Assembly: GCA_913055735.1 (NCBI GenBank) | Contig: CAJXKD010000001.1 | Coordinates: 62,001-126,000, forward strand | From: an uncultured Rhodospirillales bacterium | GTDB lineage: Bacteria > Pseudomonadota > Alphaproteobacteria > Rhodospirillales > UBA2165 | Length of the DNA: 64,000 nucleotides | Direction: 5' to 3' | In this document: positions 49,041 to 58,210 of the stretch, piece after piece | How positions within the stretch are numbered: the stretch's first letter is position 1 | Layout of the letters: every line of letters starts with the position of its first letter | Notes under the pieces: model-generated | The model's input: the letters and a program-made list of their open reading frames with translations, nothing else | What the model was told of the DNA's origin: nothing | Database searches by the model: none | Position numbers and translations under genes: made by a program

Positions 49041-49067
49041 ACGGGGCCTAACGGCCCCGTTTTTTTG
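49041..49067 (+). terminator. Rho-independent terminator after the Urate_ox_N gene
   Basis: ACGGGGCC-TAAC-GGCCCCGT has 8-base arms and is followed directly by a run of Ts. It is about 30 bases after the stop. The reverse strand has only a short T-run, so termination of the convergent MetE-like gene is less certain. Confidence 0.92.
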
Positions 49068-49087
49068 TGGTGGGTAAGCGACGGCGC

Positions 49088-50191
49088 TTAGCCCCAGACC
49101 TCCTCGGCAACCTCAACCACCAGTTCGAGCTTCTTGCGCTGCTCGTCCATGGTCAGCTTGTTGCCGTGGTGGGTGCTGGAGAAGCCGCATTGCGGGCTCA
49201 GGCACAACTGATCGAGGGGCACGAACTCGGTCGCCTCGTCGATGCGCTTCCTGAGTTCGTCCTTGGGCTCCAATTCCGGGAACTTGGACGTGACAAGACC
49301 CAGCACCACGAACTTGCCCTTGGGCACAAAGCGCAACGGTTCGAAATCGCCGGCGCGGTCGCTGTCAAACTCCATGAAGAAGGCATCGACATCGAATTCG
49401 TTGAACATCTTATCGGCCACCGGCTCATAACCGCCCTGCGCCATCCACTCGCTTTGGAAGTTGCCGCGGCACATGTGGGTCGCCGTCGCAACGTTGTCGG
49501 GAAGACCGGCGAAGGCCGCATTGTTGGCCTTAATGTAGACATCGAGCAACTGATCGGGGTCGTCACCGCGCGCCTTCAGACGCTCGCGCTGCTCGTCGTC
49601 ACAGAAATAACAAAGGGTCACGTCATCCATCTGCAGATAGGTGCAGCCCGCGGCGACGAAATCCTTGAGTGCGTCGTTGTAGGCCTTGCCGAGATCGGAC
49701 CAGAATTCGCCGAGATCGGGATAAGCGTCGGAGGAAATGCCGTCACGGCCCGGACGGAAGTGGAACATGCCCGGCGCCGGAAAGCTGAACTTGGGGGTTT
49801 CCTTGGTCACCGACTTCAGGAACTCGAAGTGATCGACCATGATACCGCCCGCCGGATTGGAAACCTTGCCCTCGACGAATGTCGTTGCGACGGAAATACC
49901 GCCGTGGAACTTGTGACCGTAGGTTTCCTCGTTGAACTTCACGCCATCGAAGCCGCACATGAAATCCAGGTGCCAGTAGTCGCGGCGGAATTCGCCGTCG
50001 GTAATGGATTTGAGGCCGACGGATTCCTGTAGCGCCACCGCATCGCGGATCGCCGCGTCCTCGATTTCCTTGAGCTTCTCGCCTGAAAGTTCGCCCTTCT
50101 TCCATTTTTCGCGGGCGTCGTGGAGGTTGTCGGGCCTGAGCAGGCTGCCGACGTGATCGGCGCGGAAGGGGGGCTTGGTACGAGCGGCCAT
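49088..50191 (-). CDS. Cobalamin-independent methionine synthase C-terminal-like protein
   Basis: The protein has 367 residues. It corresponds to the catalytic C-terminal half of MetE, as in stand-alone YxjG-type proteins. The N-terminal RADHVGSLLRP is a substrate loop, DGEFRRDYWHLDF a core motif, and zinc ligands are the His and Cys of THMCRGN plus the Cys of LSPQCGF near the end. It may methylate homocysteine from a donor other than methyl-folate, or act in methyl-group detoxification; the donor is not known. GGGAG precedes the ATG on the minus strand. Confidence 0.87.
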   Translation of the reverse strand: MAARTKPPFRADHVGSLLRPDNLHDAREKWKKGELSGEKLKEIEDAAIRDAVALQESVGLKSITDGEFRRDYWHLDFMCGFDGVKFNEETYGHKFHGGISVATTFVEGKVSNPAGGIMVDHFEFLKSVTKETPKFSFPAPGMFHFRPGRDGISSDAYPDLGEFWSDLGKAYNDALKDFVAAGCTYLQMDDVTLCYFCDDEQRERLKARGDDPDQLLDVYIKANNAAFAGLPDNVATATHMCRGNFQSEWMAQGGYEPVADKMFNEFDVDAFFMEFDSDRAGDFEPLRFVPKGKFVVLGLVTSKFPELEPKDELRKRIDEATEFVPLDQLCLSPQCGFSSTHHGNKLTMDEQRKKLELVVEVAEEVWG

Positions 50192-50344
50192 TGGTTTTCT
50201 CCCTGGAAAGGCGGTATTCGTTGGCCGACATATATCATGGCCGGACCGGCGAGACAGGCAAAAATCGCCATTTCCCGGCCGTTTTCCCTGTGACGGAAGT
50301 CATAGTGGCCACCCCCCGGACAGCCTAATCTAATCAGCGGAAAA

Positions 50345-50387
50345 GTGGGCAGAATTCCCACGATTTGAGCGCCCCTAAAAGGAGGGG
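50345..50387 (+). promoter_or_regulatory. Paired leader hairpins before the rod-like gene
   Basis: GTGGG/CCCAC (50345-50361) is followed by CCCCT at 50372-50376 opposite AGGGG at 50383-50387. The second pairing would cover the strong Shine-Dalgarno sequence GGAGGGG (50381-50387) of the ATG at 50393, suggesting translational control. Confidence 0.3.
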
Positions 50388-50392
50388 ATCGG

Positions 50393-50704
50393 ATGAGCTT
50401 ATCGGCCGCCATGTCAACGGCAATCACGGGACTGCAGGACAGCGCGCTCAGAGCGCAGGTGGCGGCGTTCAACGTCGCCAATGTCAGCACGCCGGATTTC
50501 AAGGCGCAGAAGGTGCAGTCTTCGAGCTATGTCGCCAACGGCGCCGGCGCGGGTGTCCGCTCGACCGTCGTGGAGGGCGGCCCGGTCGACCTCGCCGAAC
50601 AGCTCGTCAATATGAACTTCGCGGAAGTCACTTACACGGCCAATGCGAAAGTGATCTCTACCCTCGGCCGGATGACCGGCGCGACGCTCGATATCCTCGC
50701 TTAA
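50393..50704 (+). CDS. Short flagellar basal-body rod-like protein
   Basis: The protein has 103 residues. It has the two terminal modules of the FlgB/FlgC/FlgG family but almost nothing between them: the N-terminal helix with AAFNVANVSTPDFKAQ (the ANxxTPxFKA rod signature) and the C-terminal VDLAEQLVNMNFAEVTYTANAKVISTLGRMTGATLDIL. FlgG is about 260 residues and FlgC about 140. No other flagellar gene is in the window. It may be a minor rod protein or a stray paralogue. The stop is six bases from the convergent glycosyltransferase stop. Confidence 0.82.
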   Translation: MSLSAAMSTAITGLQDSALRAQVAAFNVANVSTPDFKAQKVQSSSYVANGAGAGVRSTVVEGGPVDLAEQLVNMNFAEVTYTANAKVISTLGRMTGATLDILA

Positions 50705-50710
50705 TATTTC

Positions 50711-51880
50711 TCAGAGAAGATCGCTTAAGACCTTGGCCACTTCCGCCATACGGTGGGACGCCGTGTGTTCGGACAGGAACCGAAGCCTGCCCGCCGCCGC
50801 GATACGGGTGCGGGATTCCTCGTCGGCGAGATAGCGATCGATCAGACCCGGCAATTCATCCAGCGATTTGAAATAGACAACCTCTTCATCCGGCTCGTAC
50901 AACGCCGCCGCGTCATCGCGCCAATCGGTGATCATGAACGCGCCGCTGGCCGTCGCTTGGAATACCCGGTGGTGACAGGACTTTGGCCAGGGCGTGCAAT
51001 TGACATTGACCGCCGTCGAGCAAAAGAAGCGTGACAACTCGTGCCACTCCATGCCGCGATGCATATGGACGTTGGGCCGGTCGGTCACCGCGCTGCCGAT
51101 TCCGACGATATCCAAAAGGCGATCCCCCATCGCCTCAATCACTTGCCGGCGGACGATAGCTTTCTGTTCGAAATACATGGCGTGCGAGATCAATGAAAAT
51201 TCGAGCGACCAGGGATCCCACTCATCGGCCAGCATATCGAATACGTCAACATGATCCTTTTCGGCATCCAGCCGCGCGATCACCGTATTCGCCGCAGCGT
51301 TCATCCGGTAGTCCCAAAAATTACGCCATTTGGCGCGTTCGGCTTCGTAGGCATTGACCGTCGCGGCAAAGCCGACCTGGCACGTCAACTCCGGTTCCGC
51401 GGGAACCGGCCGGAATATCTCCGGATCGATATGCCACGGCGGCAAGTAATGGAGGTTGTCGAATCCCAGCCCCTCCATCTGGGCAATGACCTGCGTATCC
51501 GGAACAAACTGTGCCTTGTGATTGGGGGTGCGGACGTCTTTGAGTAGATAGAGATGCTTGACCGGGTTATCCGTCCACAACGTGGCGTAAGGGACTTCCA
51601 TATCATCGAGGAAAAAGGGCCCCTCGGCGGACATCAAAAAATTCTGTAGGCTGCTGCCCCAAAGCAGCACCACATCAACCTTCAATCGCTCGATCACCTT
51701 GCGGTAGGCGTCCGGCGACAGGATGTCCTCGATATAAATAACCTCGTGGCCCAGATCGGCGAGCGCCTGCAAAGCCGGCGCGCGCTGTGCGTCCCACCGG
51801 GCCCGCAACATGGTTAGCACACGCAGCGGCCTCTCCGCGGTTGTGCCTTTTCTGCCCGCGATTACCCGTGCCCGAAACAC
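50711..51880 (-). CDS. CgeB-like glycosyltransferase
   Basis: The protein has 389 residues. It is a two-lobed GT-B-like protein. An N-terminal lobe with LRVLTMLRARWDAQRAPALQALADLGHEVIYIED is followed by a glycosyl-transferase-1-type lobe ending CHHRVFQATASGAFMITDWRDD...LYEPDEEVVYFKSLDEL, the typical late CgeB block. The start is GTG with GAGGCAGGT upstream. It is last of three minus-strand genes with GT functions and lies convergent to the rod-like gene. The acceptor may be flagellin or another surface protein (inference). Confidence 0.8.
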   Translation of the reverse strand: MFRARVIAGRKGTTAERPLRVLTMLRARWDAQRAPALQALADLGHEVIYIEDILSPDAYRKVIERLKVDVVLLWGSSLQNFLMSAEGPFFLDDMEVPYATLWTDNPVKHLYLLKDVRTPNHKAQFVPDTQVIAQMEGLGFDNLHYLPPWHIDPEIFRPVPAEPELTCQVGFAATVNAYEAERAKWRNFWDYRMNAAANTVIARLDAEKDHVDVFDMLADEWDPWSLEFSLISHAMYFEQKAIVRRQVIEAMGDRLLDIVGIGSAVTDRPNVHMHRGMEWHELSRFFCSTAVNVNCTPWPKSCHHRVFQATASGAFMITDWRDDAAALYEPDEEVVYFKSLDELPGLIDRYLADEESRTRIAAAGRLRFLSEHTASHRMAEVAKVLSDLL

Positions 51881-51946
51881 ACCTGCCTCGCACTCAAATG
51901 ATCAGATTTCATGGCGTTGGAGATTAGGCGCAAGATGTTAACGGAA

Positions 51947-53011
51947 TTACCCATTTGCCCCTTCGCTCAAGGAGCCACCCACCCGCCAGTCCGTTGCTTG
52001 CCGGGTACCATCGGCGGGTTGCAGCGCCGGGTGCGTGTAACAGCGATCGAGATCGAGATAGGTTTCGCAGGCTACCCAGTCGCGAAACGCCGGATCGTTC
52101 TGAAAAGCGTCACAATGCATCCGCAAACCGTCGGTCAAACCCTGCGTCACCGCGGTCCGCAATTCCGCCGGTACCGCACTCGCGTCGCGGAAGTAGCGCG
52201 AAGCGATACCTTCGATGTCGTCGTCAGAAGGAAAGTCATAGAGCTCGCCCGATTGACGGAGGAACTGATAGGACCGCGCACAGCCCGCCGAGACGAATTT
52301 GGCGTGTACGCTCTCCAAGGTCAGGCGGCGATCCGGTATGGCGTGGATGACCGCCGCCTCGGGATGATAGACCACCCGATGCCCTTGCTCCGCGACCGTC
52401 CGGCCGACATACACCTCGCCGTCGCCGTAAAAGCGGATCAAGTTCCACGGCATGGCGCACGGGTGAAATCCGCCGACATTGATCAGAAGTTGCCGCCGAA
52501 CGGTGAAATTGCTCCCCCATACGAAATTTCCGGGAATATCGAGAGGCTTGCTTCCGGCATCGAGCAAACCGAGAAACGGATTGGTTTCGGCGCCGGGATC
52601 GCCCAACCGCAAATGATCCAACCAATCAGGGGGCGTGCCATCATACGACGGGCGGATGGGGCCGGTGGCCATCCCGACGCGCGCGTCCGAATAAGTTTCC
52701 GCCAGCGCCGCCAGCCAGGACGGTTGGGGACGTACGTCATCGTCGATAAAGCACGCAATGTCGCCCGTCGCAACGGCGAGCGCGCGATGCCAGCCCACCA
52801 ATTGGCCGGGGCGTGCATCATAGATGTATTGGAAATTGGGAAATCGGGCCGCCATGCGATCACAGACGGCACGGGTTTCGTCGCGGCTGCCGTTATCGGC
52901 AACGACCACCTCAACATCCTGAAACGGAAAATCCTGTGCCGCCAAGGCGGCAAGGCCCTCCGCCAAACTGTCGGCGCGGTTGCAGGTGACGATGGCGACG
53001 GTGAACTGCAC
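51947..53011 (-). CDS. Family 2 glycosyltransferase
   Basis: The protein has 354 residues. It has a GT-A fold: FTVAIVTCNRADSLAEGLAALAAQ at the N-terminus, VVVADNGSRDET for the nucleotide site, and an Asp triad at 90-92 (CFIDDDVRPQPSW) that is the metal-binding DxD equivalent. The rest, including VWGSNFTVRRQLLINVGGF, is the acceptor half. No membrane segment, so likely cytoplasmic. It is 14 bases after the 721-residue gene and 66 before the CgeB-like gene. Confidence 0.9.
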   Translation of the reverse strand: MQFTVAIVTCNRADSLAEGLAALAAQDFPFQDVEVVVADNGSRDETRAVCDRMAARFPNFQYIYDARPGQLVGWHRALAVATGDIACFIDDDVRPQPSWLAALAETYSDARVGMATGPIRPSYDGTPPDWLDHLRLGDPGAETNPFLGLLDAGSKPLDIPGNFVWGSNFTVRRQLLINVGGFHPCAMPWNLIRFYGDGEVYVGRTVAEQGHRVVYHPEAAVIHAIPDRRLTLESVHAKFVSAGCARSYQFLRQSGELYDFPSDDDIEGIASRYFRDASAVPAELRTAVTQGLTDGLRMHCDAFQNDPAFRDWVACETYLDLDRCYTHPALQPADGTRQATDWRVGGSLSEGANG

Positions 53012-53025
53012 AGAAGCGATCCGGG

Positions 53026-55191
53026 TTAGGCGTCCTCTTTCACCATATGGTTAACAATCTCGGCAATCCAAGCATCCAGATTGGCTTGTCGCGCGATCGC
53101 GGTGTTCAGACTGTCTGGCTGCATCATGACCCGTTTGCCTTCCGGGCTACGGACACGGTCCGCAAGCAGCACCCACCAGCGCGTCAACTGATCCGCGTCG
53201 AGTTCCCTTCCCAAGGCCGACAACGCATCGACGGCAAAGGGCAAAAGATTCTTCAGGTTGGGTGGATAAAGAGCAATGGCACGAGAGCAGGCGTGCCAAG
53301 TTTCTTCCGGTGCCGCGCCCATTTCGGCACATAAAGGCACCAAAGCCGCCCAGGCCGGGAAATGATCGGGAAAGAGTTCAACTGCCGCCTTCAAATCCTG
53401 CCGTGCGCCGGCAGAATCTCCCGCCGTGACCTTCTGCCTGCCGAGATAAAAGCGTGCGGTCGCCTGCAAAATCCTGCGCGCGTCCGCACACATTGCGTCA
53501 CCCGCCCGAAGTCCCCGCGTCACCGCCCAATAATAATCTTCATAAGGAAGCGCCGCTGCCATCGGGCGAATGCGATGGCTGAGCAAGGCGTCCCGGCGCG
53601 GATTGAAAGTCAATGCATCGCCTTTCTCGGCCACTGTACTGAAATATTCAACGGCCTCCGCCGCCGCCCCAAGCGCCGACAGCGCACATCCCGCATTAAA
53701 CTGAGCAACAAGCGACTGCGGGAATCTATCCGCGCATGACCGATGCAGATCGTAGGTCATTTGCGTCAATCGCTGGTTGTCGTGAGCCGCCATGGCAGCA
53801 TAAAAGGCCGCCGCCGCCGCGCGAATTGCCGGCGCCGCCTCATCGCCAACCTCTTCCAGATTCAATGATGCCAGGCGCGTATAGATTGCGATGCCGCGGC
53901 TCGGTTCGTACCCGCGGAACTCAACCGCCCCAACCTGCGACTCTTCCGCCGGCTTTTGCCGTGGCCCCGCCAGCAACGTCTGCAAAAGCGCAAATTTCAA
54001 AAAACGCGTTTCCCGCTGGGGAGAAGACCAAAGAAAATCAGAGAGAACCGACGGATCGGGTTTTGCATCGTGGCCATGGGCAAGCCGCGCCAACACGTCG
54101 TCCGCATCGGCGCCTGCCAGAGAGATATAGCCGCCATTCTCTCCGCCCATGAGATCGCCAATCAAGTTTTCCTCCGGCGACAAGACATTGGCCCCGGCAA
54201 AGAATGCATCGATTGCGCGAGTTTGAACGGATGCTGCATAGCGACAATGGATGGGAATAAAGCGCGCCGACGCCAATGCTGTTCGGTAGCGGGAGTTGTC
54301 GAGGTAGCCGTCGACGATTTCGATCCGCAGGGCTGGATCTTCCAACGTCGCCAATTGGAACAGGTACTGCGCTTTGTCCCGCATATACGGAACGAACGCA
54401 CGACCGGTAAAACGAACGTCGCAATCGCGGTCGATGGGAGCCGACCCCGCCGGTGGTGCGTCGTAGAATTCATGCCCAGGCAAGGTCACGATCCGCGTCT
54501 CATAAATGTCCGTCATCTCGGCCTGCTCGGCAGCCCCATTGACGATTACTACATCTGCGCGCTCGAAATCCGCCGACCGGGAAGCCACGAAATAGTCGTG
54601 ATCGCTGGCCCAAAGTACCGTTGGGATACTGGCATCAAAAAAACCTTTGGGAAGGTACGGGCCGTAGGCATCGACGCTCAATACGAAGACGGGATCGAAG
54701 CCCTGCGGCAATGCTGCCATGACGTCTGCCATAGGTATCCCGAACTGGGCCGGCTCGAGGGAAACAACATGAAGGTTAAACCCTTTTGCCGTTTCAAATT
54801 CCACGGCCTTTGCCGAGCCCGGCATGGTAAAAACCAGAACATCCAACGGACCGCCTTCGATAAATTGCTTCAATTTCGTGCTGTCTGGGTCTGACTCCGC
54901 GCCGCCATTTAACGACGCAATTGCCGCCTGATCGTCACCGAGGCACCAGTTTCCGTAAGCGAGAGCCAATCGAGACCGCGCCGACAACGGCGCCATTTGA
55001 CGTAAAGCGTCAATGCCGGGTGCCACCGCACCGCACATTATCGCGGCGGCGGCAGTCAACTCGGCGTCGACGCCGGCAAGAACACACGCCAAGACATAGT
55101 TGCCAGCGTCGAAGGCAGAGGCGGCATCGCGGTAGCTGTGAGTAACGGTTGGCGGTGTCGGAAAAATGTCGAGATCGGTGATACCGTTCAT
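53026..55191 (-). CDS. Large CgeB-like glycosyltransferase with TPR-type C-terminus
   Basis: The protein has 721 residues. Residues of about 100-400 look like a CgeB-type GT (VLVFTMPGSAKAVEF, PTVLWASDHDYF, CDVRFTGRAFVPYMRDKA, IHCRYAASVQTRAIDAFFAGANVLSPEE). Helical TPR-like repeats follow from about 430, for example VAQFNAGCALSALGAAAEAVEYFSTVAEKG and KVTAGDSAGARQDLKAAVELFPDHF. TPR-GT chains often glycosylate flagellin-like or other Ser/Thr proteins. The gene starts 19 bases after the Mth938 gene, so it could be read from the secDF transcript. Confidence 0.7.
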   Translation of the reverse strand: MNGITDLDIFPTPPTVTHSYRDAASAFDAGNYVLACVLAGVDAELTAAAAIMCGAVAPGIDALRQMAPLSARSRLALAYGNWCLGDDQAAIASLNGGAESDPDSTKLKQFIEGGPLDVLVFTMPGSAKAVEFETAKGFNLHVVSLEPAQFGIPMADVMAALPQGFDPVFVLSVDAYGPYLPKGFFDASIPTVLWASDHDYFVASRSADFERADVVIVNGAAEQAEMTDIYETRIVTLPGHEFYDAPPAGSAPIDRDCDVRFTGRAFVPYMRDKAQYLFQLATLEDPALRIEIVDGYLDNSRYRTALASARFIPIHCRYAASVQTRAIDAFFAGANVLSPEENLIGDLMGGENGGYISLAGADADDVLARLAHGHDAKPDPSVLSDFLWSSPQRETRFLKFALLQTLLAGPRQKPAEESQVGAVEFRGYEPSRGIAIYTRLASLNLEEVGDEAAPAIRAAAAAFYAAMAAHDNQRLTQMTYDLHRSCADRFPQSLVAQFNAGCALSALGAAAEAVEYFSTVAEKGDALTFNPRRDALLSHRIRPMAAALPYEDYYWAVTRGLRAGDAMCADARRILQATARFYLGRQKVTAGDSAGARQDLKAAVELFPDHFPAWAALVPLCAEMGAAPEETWHACSRAIALYPPNLKNLLPFAVDALSALGRELDADQLTRWWVLLADRVRSPEGKRVMMQPDSLNTAIARQANLDAWIAEIVNHMVKEDA

Positions 55192-55210
55192 CCGCTCTTA
55201 CCGATGACGG

Positions 55211-55594
55211 TCAATCCACCGGGAACAAAGCGGCCGCCACCCGCCGTTCCTCGGCAAGCAAGACGTTGAAAGTGCGGCATGCAGCGCCCGTATCCATGGG
55301 TTCCAATACCACACCGGCGGCTCGCAATCCGTCTCGGATTCCCGAATCGATCATAACATTGCGTGGCCCGCAGCCGAGCAACAGGATATCGACATCCGCC
55401 TGCGCATCAAAAACAACCGACAGGCTTTCCAACGTCATTTCGGAAATGGAGGCCGGCGCCCAGGAGATCGTTCGGTCGGGAAAAATGACGACAGACCCGG
55501 AATAGGCCTGCTCTCCAATGCGGAACCCGCCATTGCCATAGCTCAGGATAAGCTGTTTGCCGGCGGGAACCATCGGCGTGATGTCGAGGGACAT
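55211..55594 (-). CDS. Mth938/NDUFAF3-like protein
   Basis: The protein has 127 residues. It is an Mth938-like domain (formerly DUF498): GKQLILSYGNGGFRIGEQAYSGSVVIFPDRTISW, then ILLLGCGPRN and the C-terminal TGAACRTFNVLLAEERRVAAALFPV. The mitochondrial relative NDUFAF3 is a complex I assembly factor, and the gene's place directly after secF is the known alphaproteobacterial arrangement. Forty bases separate it from secF. Confidence 0.87.
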   Translation of the reverse strand: MSLDITPMVPAGKQLILSYGNGGFRIGEQAYSGSVVIFPDRTISWAPASISEMTLESLSVVFDAQADVDILLLGCGPRNVMIDSGIRDGLRAAGVVLEPMDTGAACRTFNVLLAEERRVAAALFPVD

Positions 55595-55634
55595 GCCCTA
55601 TTCTACCAATGATGGCTTGTGGCGCCAACCGCGG

Positions 55635-56561
55635 TTAGGTGGCTTCGCTCTCCGCGCCGACGCCGTCGGCACCCCGGTTGATGTTCAGGTAAAGCAGGAT
55701 CGGCACGGCGACGCAGATGGACGAATAGGTGCCGATCACAACGCCCCAAATCAGCGCAAAACTGAAACCGCGAATGACCTCGCCGCCAAGAATGTAGAGG
55801 GACAGCAAGGCGATCAAGGTCGTGCCCGACGTCATCAACGTCCGGGACAAAGTTTCGTTGATGCTGTCGTTGAACAGTTCGGGCAACGGCTTGGTCTTGT
55901 ATTTGCGCAGATTTTCACGCACCCGGTCGAACACCACGACGGTATCGTTGATGGAATAACCGGCAATGGTCAGAACGGCGGCGACCGTCGCCAAATTGAA
56001 CTCGATACCGGTCAGCGCGAAGATGCCGATGGTCGCCAATACGTCGTGCATCAGCGCAATGATCGCGCCGACACCGAACTGCCATTCGAACCGGAACCAG
56101 ATGTAGATCAGGATACCGATCATGGCGAACAACACGGCGAGCACGCCGTCACGCAAAAGCTCGGCGCTCACTTTCGGGCCAACGGATTCGGTGCGCCGAT
56201 ACTCAATATTGGACCCCAATGCCGCGCGGACTTTGTTGATGGCTTCCTGCTGCGCCTCGTCACCCCCGTCCTGACGCTGGATGCGGATCAGAATGTCATC
56301 GGGCGCCCCGAACTCCTGCAACGATACTTCGCCCAATCCGAGGTTCGACAGATCGGTGCGCAAATCGCTGATCGTCGTGCCATCCGTCGTCCGCACCTCG
56401 ATGAGGATGCCGCCTTTGAAGTCGATGCCGTAATTGAGGCCTTTGGTCAGAAACAATCCCAATGAAGCCGCAACAAGGAGCGCCGAAAAGATGAAATAGA
56501 TCACACGGCGGCTGATGAAATTCAGGTTGGGTTGAGTAGGCAGAAGCTTGATGGGTTTCAT
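55635..56561 (-). CDS. secF: Protein translocase subunit SecF
   Basis: The protein has 308 residues with six membrane segments. The first helix is at about 22-42, followed by GLNYGIDFKGGILIEV and the periplasmic P1-like part, then five C-terminal helices with AGYSINDTVVVFDRVREN, the conserved region involved in proton-motive-force use. It acts with SecD downstream of SecYEG. The gene follows secD by ten bases. Confidence 0.95.
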   Translation of the reverse strand: MKPIKLLPTQPNLNFISRRVIYFIFSALLVAASLGLFLTKGLNYGIDFKGGILIEVRTTDGTTISDLRTDLSNLGLGEVSLQEFGAPDDILIRIQRQDGGDEAQQEAINKVRAALGSNIEYRRTESVGPKVSAELLRDGVLAVLFAMIGILIYIWFRFEWQFGVGAIIALMHDVLATIGIFALTGIEFNLATVAAVLTIAGYSINDTVVVFDRVRENLRKYKTKPLPELFNDSINETLSRTLMTSGTTLIALLSLYILGGEVIRGFSFALIWGVVIGTYSSICVAVPILLYLNINRGADGVGAESEAT

Positions 56562-56571
56562 GCGCGCCTCC

Positions 56572-58140
56572 TCAAATCGGCAATTCGGCGGGCCGCCGCC
56601 GACGCAGCCAGGTGACCACCATCAGCCGGGTGAGCATGATCGCCGTGAACATGGAGGTGACGATCCCGATGGACAGCGTCACCGCGAACCCGCGCACCGG
56701 ACCCGAGCCGAAATAGAACAGGATAAGCGACGCGATCAACGTCGTCAGGTTGGCGTCGATAATGGTGGTAATGGCGCGGGAGTACCCGGAATCGATCGCC
56801 GAAATAGGCGTTCGGCCGGCACGAATTTCCTCCCGTATTCGCTCAAAGATCAGCACATTCGCATCCACCGCCATACCGATGGTCAATACGATACCGGCGA
56901 TACCGGGCAAGGTGAGCGTTGCCTGGAACAAGGATAGCAAAGCCAGGATCAGAACGATATTCACGGCCAGCGCGACGTCCGCCATGATCCCGAAAAGGCC
57001 ATACGTTATAACCATAAAGACGATGACCGCGACCAAACCGACGATTGAGGCGATCTTTCCGGCGGCGATTGAGTCGGCACCAAGGCCGGGACCGACAGTC
57101 CGCTCCTCAAGGATGGTCAATGGCGCCGGCAAGGCACCGGCCCGCAACAGCAATGCGAGGTCGTTGGCGTCATCAACGGAGAAATTACCGCTGATCTGCC
57201 CTGACCCGCCCAGGATCGGTTCGCGGATCACCGGGGCTGAAATCACTTTCCCGTCGAGCACAATGGCAAAGGGCCGCCCGACATTGTCCCGCGTCACGTC
57301 GCCAAACCGTTTCGCGCCGAGGGTATCGAAACGGAATGTCACTACCGGCTCATTGGTGCGTTGATCGAACGAGGCCTGCGAATCCACCAACCGGTCGCCC
57401 GAAACCGCGACCCGGCGGCGCAACAAATAGCTGCCTTGAGCGTTCGGATTGGTCGCGTCGGCGTCTGCGGCCCGCATGCATCCCGGCGGCACCGCATTGG
57501 GCGACGGCGCACTCGACTCGCACATCAAATGGAAGGTCATTTTGGCCGTGCGCCCCAACAGGCGTTTGACCCGCTCGGGGTCTTCAACGCCGGGAAGCTG
57601 CAAAAGAATGCGGTCTTCGCCCTGGCGCTGAATGGTCGGCTCCTTGGTACCGGTTTCGTCGATACGGCGGCGCACGATCTCGATGGACTGCGCCACGGCG
57701 GCGGTCCGGCGCTCGGTTATGACTTCGTCGCTCAACTGGAGACGGATGCGATTTCCTTGCGGGACGACCTCGATGCCCTCCTCCACGTCCTGGAGAAGCT
57801 CGATCGCCCTTGCCATTTCTGCCGAATCCCGGACAGTCACCATGACGCCCAGTCCGCTGACCCCAAGGCCGGAATAGCGGATGCGCTCCTTGCGCAACGC
57901 GGCGCGGACGCCGTCGATCAACGCTTCGAGTTGCTCCCCAATAACGACATCGGTCTGCACTTCGAGAAGAAGGTGAGACCCACCCTGCAGGTCGAGGCCG
58001 AGATTGACTTGCTGGTGCGGCAACCAGTCCGGCAGGTTCTCCGACGTCTGCTTATCTATAAGGTTGGGCGCGGCGAAAACGAACCCCAACACCACGAGGG
58101 CGAGAACGACGGCGATCTTCCAGTTGGAGAAATGAACCAT
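56572..58140 (-). CDS. secD: Protein translocase subunit SecD
   Basis: The protein has 522 residues. It begins with a membrane segment (9-25), then NLGLDLQGGSHLLLEV and a large periplasmic P1 region (about 40-340) including NVGRPFAIVLDGKVISAPVI, then five C-terminal helices with GMAVDANVLIFERIREE. It is 70 bases after yajC and ten bases before secF. It assists late stages of Sec export, which would include the bufferin precursor and the transport binding proteins here. Confidence 0.96.
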   Translation of the reverse strand: MVHFSNWKIAVVLALVVLGFVFAAPNLIDKQTSENLPDWLPHQQVNLGLDLQGGSHLLLEVQTDVVIGEQLEALIDGVRAALRKERIRYSGLGVSGLGVMVTVRDSAEMARAIELLQDVEEGIEVVPQGNRIRLQLSDEVITERRTAAVAQSIEIVRRRIDETGTKEPTIQRQGEDRILLQLPGVEDPERVKRLLGRTAKMTFHLMCESSAPSPNAVPPGCMRAADADATNPNAQGSYLLRRRVAVSGDRLVDSQASFDQRTNEPVVTFRFDTLGAKRFGDVTRDNVGRPFAIVLDGKVISAPVIREPILGGSGQISGNFSVDDANDLALLLRAGALPAPLTILEERTVGPGLGADSIAAGKIASIVGLVAVIVFMVITYGLFGIMADVALAVNIVLILALLSLFQATLTLPGIAGIVLTIGMAVDANVLIFERIREEIRAGRTPISAIDSGYSRAITTIIDANLTTLIASLILFYFGSGPVRGFAVTLSIGIVTSMFTAIMLTRLMVVTWLRRRRPAELPI

Positions 58141-58210
58141 GATGGAGATTTAGAGCCTGATGTGAATGCCAGGGCCGTGAATGCTGGGGCGACGGGCCGA
58201 CCGTACGGCC

